This document shows positions 1 through 6,460 of a stretch of 6,460 nt of DNA, piece after piece; the stretch's first letter is position 1; every line of letters begins with the position of its first letter. Made by a program: the position numbers and the translations under genes. The stretch covers positions 1 through 6,460 of the forward strand of contig JADFYT010000137.1 in the NCBI GenBank assembly GCA_015232935.1, read 5' to 3'. The notes below the pieces were generated by a model. That model saw nothing but the letters and a program-made list of their open reading frames with translations. It was not told where the DNA came from and made no database searches. Origin of the DNA: Desulfamplus sp. Lineage in GTDB: Bacteria > Desulfobacterota > Desulfobacteria > Desulfobacterales > Desulfobacteraceae.

Positions 1-423
1 CATCTTTTTGATGACACAAGTTCATATTTGCTTGGTATCAAAGGCAGTGAGGTTGGAAAAATAATTCATGGAAAGAGTCAAGATATCAAAAGTATTGACG
101 TAGAACAGGATGTTATGTTGATCAACTCTTCAGGAGAGGATCCCTTTATTGAGATGCAAAGGTTTTATTCCCTGGCTGGTAAGGATAGCGTGTCAATCAA
201 GATTGATATTCAGTCTCCTGAAGACAATGATATTATGCAGATTTTTTATCAGACAGCAGATGAACCATTTTTTTCTGAGTCAAAGAGTGTCAGTTTTACT
301 ATGAATAGGGGCCATAACATAATCTACGGGACGATAGATGATACAGCTTTGAATGGAGTGCTCAGGATTGATCCCGGGAGAAACAAAGGTACATACCGTC
401 TTGATTCATTAATAATCAGGTGA
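1..423 (+). CDS. C-terminal end of a polysaccharide-locus protein (5' partial), beta-rich accessory domain
   Basis: The reading frame is open from the first base and ends at a TGA at 421-423, so this is the last 140 codons of a gene that begins before the window. A TTG at 28 could be taken as a start, but the frame continues upstream (HLFDDTSSY) and no ribosome binding site precedes it. The visible part has no membrane segment. From about base 150 it reads as alternating beta strands, with motifs SIKIDIQSP, QIFYQT, an Asn-Ile-Ile-Tyr strand and LRIDPG, ending in a final Ile-Arg strand. I associate this jelly-roll-like pattern with the C-terminal tails of large membrane proteins or glycosyltransferases in polysaccharide loci, but this is recall, not a search result. 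Function is unknown; a role in handling the same glycan as the downstream genes is inferred from position. The catalytic or membrane part, if any, is outside the window. Confidence 0.8.
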   Translation, partial: HLFDDTSSYLLGIKGSEVGKIIHGKSQDIKSIDVEQDVMLINSSGEDPFIEMQRFYSLAGKDSVSIKIDIQSPEDNDIMQIFYQTADEPFFSESKSVSFTMNRGHNIIYGTIDDTALNGVLRIDPGRNKGTYRLDSLIIR

Positions 424-467
424 TTAACAAGGTAAGATCAACCAATAAACTAAAATAAATTTGAACT

Positions 468-471
468 GGAG
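468..471 (+). promoter_or_regulatory. Ribosome binding site for the glycosyltransferase
   Basis: GGAG lies six bases before the GTG at 478. It supports this non-ATG start: the next in-frame ATG (residue 11, base 508) would cut into the conserved-looking N-terminal domain and has no comparable purine run. Confidence 0.6.
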
Positions 472-477
472 TGACAA

Positions 478-2733
478 GTGAGTAACAGATATCCTGCCTG
501 GAATAATATGATTGCCTATCCAGATTTTGAGGTGGATTTTCTTAATGAAAAATCTCTTTTCTGGCGTATTGAGGCAAGTCATCCCTTCTATACAGTTAAC
601 AAAGATGAAGCATTAAAGGTAAGTAATTATTACCATGAGCCTATTGTTATCAGAAATGGCCTCTGGGGAAGCAGGATATTTCTTGAGTCAGATAAACATT
701 ATGCGATTGGACTCAAGTATAAATCTAATATCAGATTATATATTGGTTTATACCGGCATGGTTCAAATACACCGTTAAAAAACTGGGTACTGCCGCCATC
801 TACAGAAAATTTGGGCAATAATGATTCTGTTGCAGATAGCTCGATTTCGGTGGATTCAAATCGAGCTGATGGACAGATGATGCAGTGGCATGATACTTTT
901 TCTGTTCATGATTTTTTTAATGGCAGTTTGTTTTGTAATAAGAATCTCCACCTGCAACCGCTTCATATTAAAATTGTTATACCGGATACAGCAGGTGAAT
1001 TTGTTGAGCTTGCCGGATTATATCTTGAAGAGTCATATTTAGATAGAGAATCTTTTTTCAATAGAGATTCAAAATTGCCAAAAATAGATACAAAATCTTC
1101 AAATATTGACTCAAGAGCATCAGGTATGGATATTTGTTCGACACAATTTCCTGAAGTAGCAGTTGGAATTGTGACGTACAACAGAAAAAACAATATTGCA
1201 GCCCTTCTTGAGCAGATGAAAAAGATCAATTATCCACTGGACAGACTCAAAATTTTTGTTGTTGATAATGCTTCAACAGATGGCACTGATGCTCTTCTAA
1301 AACAGCAGTTTCCAGAGGTTACTGTCTTGAGAAACAACGAAAACCTTGGTGGTGCTGGCGGATTTAATCGATTTTTCAAGCATCTTGCATCTATGAATCA
1401 TCAACGCCCAACTCTTCAGAATAGAGACGGCTCATTCAACCAGGATGCCGACTATTCTGAAGATGAGTCCGGCCATTTTGACATTGTGAGTAATCAGTTG
1501 CCACCATTTGGCTGGCTTATTGATGATGATGCTGTGATTGACAAGAATACGCTGATATATCTTGTAAGAGCTCTATTGAGTGACGACTCCATTGCAGTTG
1601 CAGGATCTGTGATGATGGATTTAGAGAATCCTTCTACAGTTTATGAGGCGGGAGGAGATCTGTTTAAAGATAGCTTTGGCTGGAGAGCAAATATTCTTCA
1701 CACAGATGCCGGCAATTTGATGCACGTTAAAGAAAGGATATGGGATTCAGGATATGCCGGAGCATACTCTCTGCTTTTCAGGACTGAGGTAATCCAGAAA
1801 GTTGGAATCTGGAGAGACTATTTTTTGCATGTAGATGATTGTGAGTGGTGTATAAGAATTCAGAGAGTGACTGGTAAAAGAGTTGTAATAGCACTGGATT
1901 CTCTGATCTGGCACATACTTCAGGGATCAAAAAAGCCCTTTACAACATTGAGATATTATGAAACAAGAAACTTTCTTGACTATTTTGCCTCTTGTGATGA
2001 CAAAAAGGCACTGTTAAGGGTGATGTTACAGACCACGCTGATGGGATTTAAACAGCTTTCAATTAAAAGAGATGACCTGTGCAGTTTTCATATTAAAGGT
2101 ATTCAAGATTTCTGCGAAGGCAGATTCGGAAAGCAGCCGTTGGAAAGATCTGCTCTATTTTATCCTGATATCCATTCTTTGTTTGAAGCGTATAAAAAAG
2201 ACAGGAAAAACAAAGGAAAATATCCAGGCAAGGTTTTTCTTGTAAAAGAGATCAACTCCTATATGAATGACGGCATTGATCATGAGGGAGATATTATTGC
2301 TCAGATAAGAGAAATGTCTCCCGAGACTATTATTATTGAGGCCTCCATGCACCATGATGACAGAGGAGTCAGGCGGGGAGACAGATTCAGGTCTTTGGAT
2401 CCATCATCTATTGCATTTCCGTTTATGATCAGAAAAAATTTTCATGTAAGAAATAGACTGTTCATAAAAATACTCATTGCAATAAAGATGGTTAAGGAGT
2501 TTTTTCTTCCGTCAGGTGAAATGGTCGTTCTTCCGTTTTGGAATGAGTCTATAGTTCCCAATAACCTTGGGATCTATACAGCTGTTTTTGAAAATGGGCA
2601 ATACTCCCTGTATAAGAAAAATTGTACTAAAGCTATGCGTGATACTCTAAAAATAATATGGCAGACCTGTTTTAATGCAGTAAAAATAGTCAGAAATAGA
2701 TTTGACTCTAAAGCGTCTCATGTCAATTTTTAA
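478..2733 (+). CDS. GlfT2-like family 2 glycosyltransferase (putative galactofuranosyltransferase)
   Basis: A 751-residue cytoplasmic or membrane-associated glycosyltransferase that probably adds a sugar to a lipid-linked glycan. Residues 1-190 are beta-rich, resembling the N-terminal domain of mycobacterial GlfT2. The GT-A core begins near 226 with VAVGIVTYNR, followed by VVDNASTDGT and NENLGGAGGFNR (288-298), the usual donor-binding segment. The metal-binding triad is D349-D350-D351, the DDxEW motif is D453-D454-C455-E456-W457, and the late catalytic-type His is W478-H479. A YYETRN motif follows at 493-498. The C-terminal region (about 500-751) ends with LPFWN at 685-689 and has no clear transmembrane helix. 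Oddities are Ser/Asp/Asn-rich stretches at about 108-134 and 193-220, and roughly 30 extra residues between GGF and DDD (about 302-343). The family call is firm; galactofuranose as donor is inferred from GlfT2-like architecture and could instead be rhamnose or another sugar. The GTG start is supported by GGAG at 468. Confidence 0.88.
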   Translation: MSNRYPAWNNMIAYPDFEVDFLNEKSLFWRIEASHPFYTVNKDEALKVSNYYHEPIVIRNGLWGSRIFLESDKHYAIGLKYKSNIRLYIGLYRHGSNTPLKNWVLPPSTENLGNNDSVADSSISVDSNRADGQMMQWHDTFSVHDFFNGSLFCNKNLHLQPLHIKIVIPDTAGEFVELAGLYLEESYLDRESFFNRDSKLPKIDTKSSNIDSRASGMDICSTQFPEVAVGIVTYNRKNNIAALLEQMKKINYPLDRLKIFVVDNASTDGTDALLKQQFPEVTVLRNNENLGGAGGFNRFFKHLASMNHQRPTLQNRDGSFNQDADYSEDESGHFDIVSNQLPPFGWLIDDDAVIDKNTLIYLVRALLSDDSIAVAGSVMMDLENPSTVYEAGGDLFKDSFGWRANILHTDAGNLMHVKERIWDSGYAGAYSLLFRTEVIQKVGIWRDYFLHVDDCEWCIRIQRVTGKRVVIALDSLIWHILQGSKKPFTTLRYYETRNFLDYFASCDDKKALLRVMLQTTLMGFKQLSIKRDDLCSFHIKGIQDFCEGRFGKQPLERSALFYPDIHSLFEAYKKDRKNKGKYPGKVFLVKEINSYMNDGIDHEGDIIAQIREMSPETIIIEASMHHDDRGVRRGDRFRSLDPSSIAFPFMIRKNFHVRNRLFIKILIAIKMVKEFFLPSGEMVVLPFWNESIVPNNLGIYTAVFENGQYSLYKKNCTKAMRDTLKIIWQTCFNAVKIVRNRFDSKASHVNF
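838..867. repeat. Perfect 10-bp inverted repeat with 10-base loop, inside the glycosyltransferase gene
   Basis: AGCTCGATTT at 838-847 is the exact reverse complement of AAATCGAGCT at 858-867, separated by CGGTGGATTC. It sits within the Ser/Asp-rich stretch of the glycosyltransferase N-terminal domain and encodes part of SSISVDSNRAD. It could form a hairpin in the mRNA. No T-run follows, so it is not an intrinsic terminator. It may be chance or a relic of a small insertion. Confidence 0.75.
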
Positions 2734-2734
2734 A

Positions 2735-3886
2735 ATGAATCAAAAAAATATTGAGATACAGTTTCTGCGTGTTATTGCAATTATAATGGTTATGATGATG
2801 CATGCACCAATTGGAATGCCTCACCCATATGCTGAAAAGTACTCTGTCATAATGGCTTTCATCCATCCGGCTGTTGGTGTAGATATATTTTTTGTGATTT
2901 CAGGATATCTTATGGGGGTAACCTTTCTGGACAGAACCTCATTGTGCACAGATTTTTCTGAAAAGGTATCTCTTACCGCAAAATTTTACCTAAGAAGGTT
3001 TTGGCGGCTCTTCCCCGCCTCTTTTTTTTGGATTACCCTCACACTTATTGTCGGAGTAATCTCTAAGGATCATGAGGTATGGCTTTCTCCTCAAGCCCTG
3101 TATAAAGCCTGGGTAGCTTCGGTTCTGTGTTTCAGAAATTTTGAAGAGTCACTGCATGTGACCCACCTTGGATACTACTGGTCATTGTCCATGGAGAACC
3201 AATTTTATGTTTTGTTACCTCTTGCCTGGTTTTTTATTTGCAGAAAATGGTTCTGGAAAGTTGTAGGGCTGCTCTGTGTGATCTGCATATTCTGGAGACC
3301 AGGCGGAAACGAGTGGTGGCTTTTCAGGTTTGATGGTTTACTGATGGGTCTGATTGTCTACAAACTTACAACTGTCAAGGCATTCAGAGACTCTGTGCGG
3401 CTTATATCTCCTGAAACCAGAACCGGCAAAATATTGATGACCTCCTTTTTATTTCTTACTATACCGTCTGTTCCAAACTCCATAGGGATGTATCCGAGTT
3501 TAACATGGTCAATTGTGGCATTGCTCTCTTCAATTTTAGTCACTCAGGCTGTACTCAATGAGGGCTATATTTACATACCTGCCTTTTTAAAAGCTCCAAT
3601 TTACTGGCTTGGTGAATTCTCCTATTCTATTTATCTTTGCCATCTTCCTGTCTGGATGATATTTAAAGATCTTGTTAAACGTAATGTTAACCAGGATACA
3701 CAGCCATATATGATATTGTCAGCAGGAGTTGTAGCTTTACTGTCTATCTTCATATGTGCGGCTCTTACCTATTTTTTGATTGAGCAACCCTGTCAGAAAA
3801 TCGGTTATAGAAAACTGAAGCAAGGTGTTAACAATAAGACAATGACAACAAAACAAAAGGGGGAGATAGCATGTGGAGTTACTTAA
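2735..3886 (+). CDS. Acyltransferase 3 (OafA-like) membrane O-acyltransferase
   Basis: An integral inner-membrane protein of 383 residues with about ten hydrophobic helices, expected to transfer an acyl group, commonly acetyl, to hydroxyls of a polysaccharide. Family hallmarks: EIQFLRVIAII then H23 in the first helix, GVDIFFVISGYL at 48-59, the basic YLRRFWRLFP with R87, R88 and R91, YWSLSMENQFY at 148-158 (family form WSLSxExQFY), GEFSYSIYLCHLPVW near 293-307, and the closing IEQPCQKIGYRKL. N155 stands where many members have a second Glu. No SGNH domain is attached. Length is typical of the stand-alone form. The start is uncertain: ATG 2735, one base after the glycosyltransferase stop, gives the usual short N-terminus; ATG 2720 and TTG 2702 are in frame and would overlap the upstream gene, and none has a good ribosome binding site, which suggests translational coupling. 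The acceptor glycan is unknown. Confidence 0.92.
   Translation: MNQKNIEIQFLRVIAIIMVMMMHAPIGMPHPYAEKYSVIMAFIHPAVGVDIFFVISGYLMGVTFLDRTSLCTDFSEKVSLTAKFYLRRFWRLFPASFFWITLTLIVGVISKDHEVWLSPQALYKAWVASVLCFRNFEESLHVTHLGYYWSLSMENQFYVLLPLAWFFICRKWFWKVVGLLCVICIFWRPGGNEWWLFRFDGLLMGLIVYKLTTVKAFRDSVRLISPETRTGKILMTSFLFLTIPSVPNSIGMYPSLTWSIVALLSSILVTQAVLNEGYIYIPAFLKAPIYWLGEFSYSIYLCHLPVWMIFKDLVKRNVNQDTQPYMILSAGVVALLSIFICAALTYFLIEQPCQKIGYRKLKQGVNNKTMTTKQKGEIACGVT
3858..3865 (+). promoter_or_regulatory. Strong ribosome binding site for the exported hydrolase, inside the acyltransferase gene
   Basis: AGGGGGAG ends five bases before ATG 3871 and is the most purine-rich ribosome binding site in the window. A second candidate, GTGGAG at 3873-3878, lies seven bases before an in-frame ATG at 3886 that shares one base with the acyltransferase stop (TAATG). 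Either start keeps the whole signal peptide. Confidence 0.65.
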
Positions 3887-6460
3887 TGTCTTACCGTAGA
3901 AAGGTAGCTGATTGCAAAAACTGGGGTTTTTATTTCATAATCACATTGTTTATCATACCATCAATAGTCATGGCATCAGCCAATAATGGCTACTACCATA
4001 AAAGTATGAGCAGTGACTTTTCGTTCTATGATGCCATGGCAACATACGGGACTCCCGTCATTGATGGGCAGACTGGACAAGGCGAGTGGAACACAGGCTA
4101 CAGCAGACAAATATATAAATATGACAGAGATGACAACCGTATTCGATATATGTTCAAGTACGATACTGCAAATCTCTATATTCTTGTAGAGGTCGATGAT
4201 GACAATATATGGGACGACTCTTCTGGATCTGCATGGCAGACAAATCAGGATGATGGCGTAGAGATCTATATTGACCCTGACAGCTCAAGAGATGCTTTTT
4301 TGACACAAAATGACAGGGTGGTTGCATTTACAGTTACAGGAAAGAACTACAGGTTTGACAGAGGCAACAATGCAGGTTCTACAGAGTATTATGGAGAGTT
4401 TTCAGGAATCAAGAAAGCTGTTGGCATTAAAGGCACTGTAAATAATTCATCAGATACAGACACCGGGTACGTTGTTGAAACGGCCATCCCATGGCAGCAT
4501 TTGGGAGGATCAGTTCCTGCGACTGGATATATTTCATTGAATATCATTGTGGTGGAAGATGATGACGGCGGACCTCTGACCATTCAATATGACGAGACAC
4601 GGTGGGATGAACCATTTGAGATTGATCGTTATTTTAAGTGGTTCGGCGATGGTCTTGCCGGACCTTCTAATTACGCAAGGGTGCTTTTGCTTCCATCCTC
4701 GGACAGACTTGCTCCATCTTCTGTAAATGATATAACTTTTTCAGCCATAAATCCTTTTTCCGCATTGATCTCCTTTACATCGCCCAATGATAACCCTGCA
4801 GCCGGACAAGTTGTTAAGTATCACATAAAGTATTCAAAAAGCGGTATTATCTCAACTGAGGAGGCGTGGGCTTCTGCAACCTCTTTTCATAACAGGTTCA
4901 TTCCAAAGATTGCGGGGAAAAAAGAGACATTACGAATAACCGGCCTTGATCCAAAGACTACTTACCATTTTTCTGTAAGAGCTGAAGACTCTCATGGCAA
5001 TCTTTCTCCTCTTGCATCTCTTGGTTCCGCACAGTCAAACTTTTCTTTTACCACACCGGCATCTCCTTCAGGTTATGGGAAAGGCAAAGTCTATCCCTCT
5101 CCATCAGGCCGTTTTTTTATTCATGAAGATGGAACGCCGTTTATGCCTGTAACAGAACCGGTTGGAATTACATGGCTTGGTATAAGAGATTTATATGACA
5201 TGCCACTTTGGGATGATACCTTTAAACAGCTTATCAACTGGAATGAAAGCATTGAATCTGGATTTGCAAAGAAATACATTGAATCCCTCTCTTCAAAGGG
5301 CATTAATCTTGTCAGGATCTTTATTGAAGATCTTGCTTTTGCCCATAACAACAATCCATACGCACCTGATAAGGGGGTCTCTTATCTGGAATTTCCTGCA
5401 ACAGAGTCTGGAGAGCACTACTTTCAGGAGACGTTGGCGTTTCTTGATGATCTCTTGAATCTGTGTGCTGACTATGGAATTTATGTGACTATAACCCCGT
5501 TTGACACCTATTTTTATAAGGATTACTGGAGGTATAACCCATATAATATTCAAAATGGCGGTATGCTCTCTTCTGCCGATCAGTTTGTAACTGATTCCAG
5601 AGCAATCTCTTCCCAGAAAAAAAGACTTAAAGTGTTATATGACGTGGTCAGCAAGCATCATAATTTTTTTGGATGGGAGATGATGAATGAGTGGGATAAC
5701 CATACGTTTGCCTCTCTGGATCCAGGGTGGGAAAAGGTTAGAATAGAGTGGATAAAAGATCTGCTTGGATATCTTAGATCAATTGATAGCGATACCATGG
5801 CTTGTATCTCATCTGTAATATGGCAGCCACAGTTTGAGCTTAAGGATTTTCTTCTGCTCGGTGATTATTTTGATTTTGTATGTATCCATAATTATACAAA
5901 ATCTGTTAAAGACCCAACTGCATCCGGAGACTCTGTATCCTCAATAAGACCCGCATGGGATTCTAAAAGAATGATACAGTATATGACCGGAAACAGTGTT
6001 GATTCAAGACCTGTACTGGATCTTGAATTTGGCCCGATAAGCCTTGAAAGGTATTCATCTGAATATTCGCTTGAAGATGATGAAGAGGTCTTTCATAACA
6101 TTATATGGGCTGAATTTGCTTCAGGAGCCGGTGGAATGGGGCTTAGGTGGCCTGGAAAAACACTTGAATATAATGGTCCAAGATTGTCAGACAACATGCT
6201 CGATTATCAAAAGAACATGGCGGACTATTTCAGTCAGACAAAGATACCATTTCAAAACATTAACAGTCTCCCTTTCGAGCGTAATATAAAAGTAGTATCT
6301 GATAAGGATGGAAAAGTACTGTCCGGCGGGGACTTAAAGATGTTGTCAGAGGGCTACTTAAAAGTATTCGCCTCATCAAATGGTGAGTCGGGAGTTGTAT
6401 ATCTGCTCAATGACAAACGCCTTTCATCAGGCAATATTACTGGCAATGTGGATGCCAGCA
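3871..6460 (+). CDS. Exported CBM9-FnIII-glycoside hydrolase (clan GH-A-like TIM barrel), 3' partial
   Basis: The frame is open for 863 codons to the window edge with no stop. A signal peptide is visible: basic start, hydrophobic core FYFIITLFIIPSIVM, and A35-S36-A37 as the likely cleavage site. Residues about 60-273 resemble CBM9 (VIDGQTGQGEW, NLYILVEVDDDNIWDD, DDGVEIYIDPD). Residues 282-395 are a fibronectin type III domain (ITGLDPKTTYHFSVRAED). A TIM barrel runs from about 410 to 770: R482 in NLVRIF, TITPFDTY, general-acid candidate E607 in WEMMNEW, H673 in CIHNY, nucleophile candidate E719 in LDLEFGP, and W760 in GLRWPG. This Asn-Glu and late-Glu layout fits retaining clan GH-A enzymes (GH5, GH39 or a relative); I cannot name the family or substrate. 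After the barrel a beta-rich C-terminal domain begins (VVYLLNDKR) and is cut off. It overlaps the acyltransferase by 16 bases, so a role in trimming or releasing the locus polysaccharide is inferred. Confidence 0.85.
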   Translation, partial: MWSYLMSYRRKVADCKNWGFYFIITLFIIPSIVMASANNGYYHKSMSSDFSFYDAMATYGTPVIDGQTGQGEWNTGYSRQIYKYDRDDNRIRYMFKYDTANLYILVEVDDDNIWDDSSGSAWQTNQDDGVEIYIDPDSSRDAFLTQNDRVVAFTVTGKNYRFDRGNNAGSTEYYGEFSGIKKAVGIKGTVNNSSDTDTGYVVETAIPWQHLGGSVPATGYISLNIIVVEDDDGGPLTIQYDETRWDEPFEIDRYFKWFGDGLAGPSNYARVLLLPSSDRLAPSSVNDITFSAINPFSALISFTSPNDNPAAGQVVKYHIKYSKSGIISTEEAWASATSFHNRFIPKIAGKKETLRITGLDPKTTYHFSVRAEDSHGNLSPLASLGSAQSNFSFTTPASPSGYGKGKVYPSPSGRFFIHEDGTPFMPVTEPVGITWLGIRDLYDMPLWDDTFKQLINWNESIESGFAKKYIESLSSKGINLVRIFIEDLAFAHNNNPYAPDKGVSYLEFPATESGEHYFQETLAFLDDLLNLCADYGIYVTITPFDTYFYKDYWRYNPYNIQNGGMLSSADQFVTDSRAISSQKKRLKVLYDVVSKHHNFFGWEMMNEWDNHTFASLDPGWEKVRIEWIKDLLGYLRSIDSDTMACISSVIWQPQFELKDFLLLGDYFDFVCIHNYTKSVKDPTASGDSVSSIRPAWDSKRMIQYMTGNSVDSRPVLDLEFGPISLERYSSEYSLEDDEEVFHNIIWAEFASGAGGMGLRWPGKTLEYNGPRLSDNMLDYQKNMADYFSQTKIPFQNINSLPFERNIKVVSDKDGKVLSGGDLKMLSEGYLKVFASSNGESGVVYLLNDKRLSSGNITGNVDAS

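Noticed and set aside
424..477. Promoter in the 54-base gap before the glycosyltransferase
   Set aside because: TAAAAT at 451-456 could pass for a -10 box, but no matching -35 element lies at the right distance and the region is simply AT-rich; the genes more likely share an upstream promoter.
838..867. Intrinsic terminator at the inverted repeat
   Set aside because: No T-run follows the stem, the stem is only moderately GC-rich, and it sits in the middle of an intact coding frame.
963..1229. Open frame of 88 codons on the minus strand
   Set aside because: It lies fully inside the glycosyltransferase gene, has no ribosome binding site and no recognisable domain; its hydrophobic look comes from the complement of the Asp/Lys/Asn-rich coding strand.
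2155..2355. Open frame on the minus strand under the glycosyltransferase C-terminal region
   Set aside because: Antisense shadow of a well-supported gene with no independent support.
3904..3915. Possible lipobox (V-A-D-C, residues 12-15 of the hydrolase)
   Set aside because: The Cys precedes the hydrophobic core rather than following it, so it cannot be a lipoprotein cleavage site; A-S-A at 35-37 is the better type I signal peptidase site.
5121..5553. Several overlapping small open frames on both strands (5121-5354 -, 5195-5458 +, 5293-5553 -)
   Set aside because: All lie within the hydrolase barrel, whose frame carries clear domain motifs across the whole stretch.
6044..6289. Plus-strand 81-codon open frame
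   Set aside because: Out-of-frame shadow of the hydrolase region encoding the final barrel strands around W760.

Overview
The window looks like part of an exopolysaccharide or surface-polysaccharide biosynthesis locus from a Gram-negative, AT-rich bacterium (GC about 40% by eye). The Gram-negative assignment is an inference from the gene types: a GlfT2-like glycosyltransferase, an acyltransferase-3 membrane protein and an exported glycoside hydrolase together. Some Desulfobacterota carry loci of this style, but nothing here fixes the taxon.

Layout, all on the + strand. Positions 1-423 are the C-terminal end of a gene that starts outside the window; its tail looks like a beta-rich accessory domain. 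After a 54-base gap, 478-2733 encodes a 751-residue family-2 glycosyltransferase resembling galactofuranosyltransferases, with an N-terminal beta-rich domain, a GT-A catalytic core and a long C-terminal region. One base after its stop (or overlapping it, depending on start) comes an integral-membrane acyltransferase of the OafA/acyltransferase-3 family, ending at 3886. The last gene starts inside the end of the acyltransferase at 3871 and stays open to the window edge at 6460. It encodes a large exported protein with a signal peptide, a CBM9-like domain, a fibronectin type III domain and a clan GH-A-type TIM-barrel glycosidase.

The last three genes are packed so tightly, by a 1-base gap and a 16-base overlap, that they are probably co-transcribed and translationally coupled. 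A reasonable working model (inference) is that the glycosyltransferase adds sugar, possibly galactofuranose, to a lipid-linked repeat in the cytoplasm, the acyltransferase decorates the glycan with acyl groups at the membrane, and the exported hydrolase trims, edits or releases the polymer outside the cytoplasm, by analogy with glycosidases such as PslG in other exopolysaccharide loci.

There is no RNA gene, CRISPR array, insertion sequence or convincing terminator. The least expected items are the multidomain hydrolase, Ser/Asp-rich expansions in the glycosyltransferase, and a perfect 10-bp inverted repeat inside one of those expansions.
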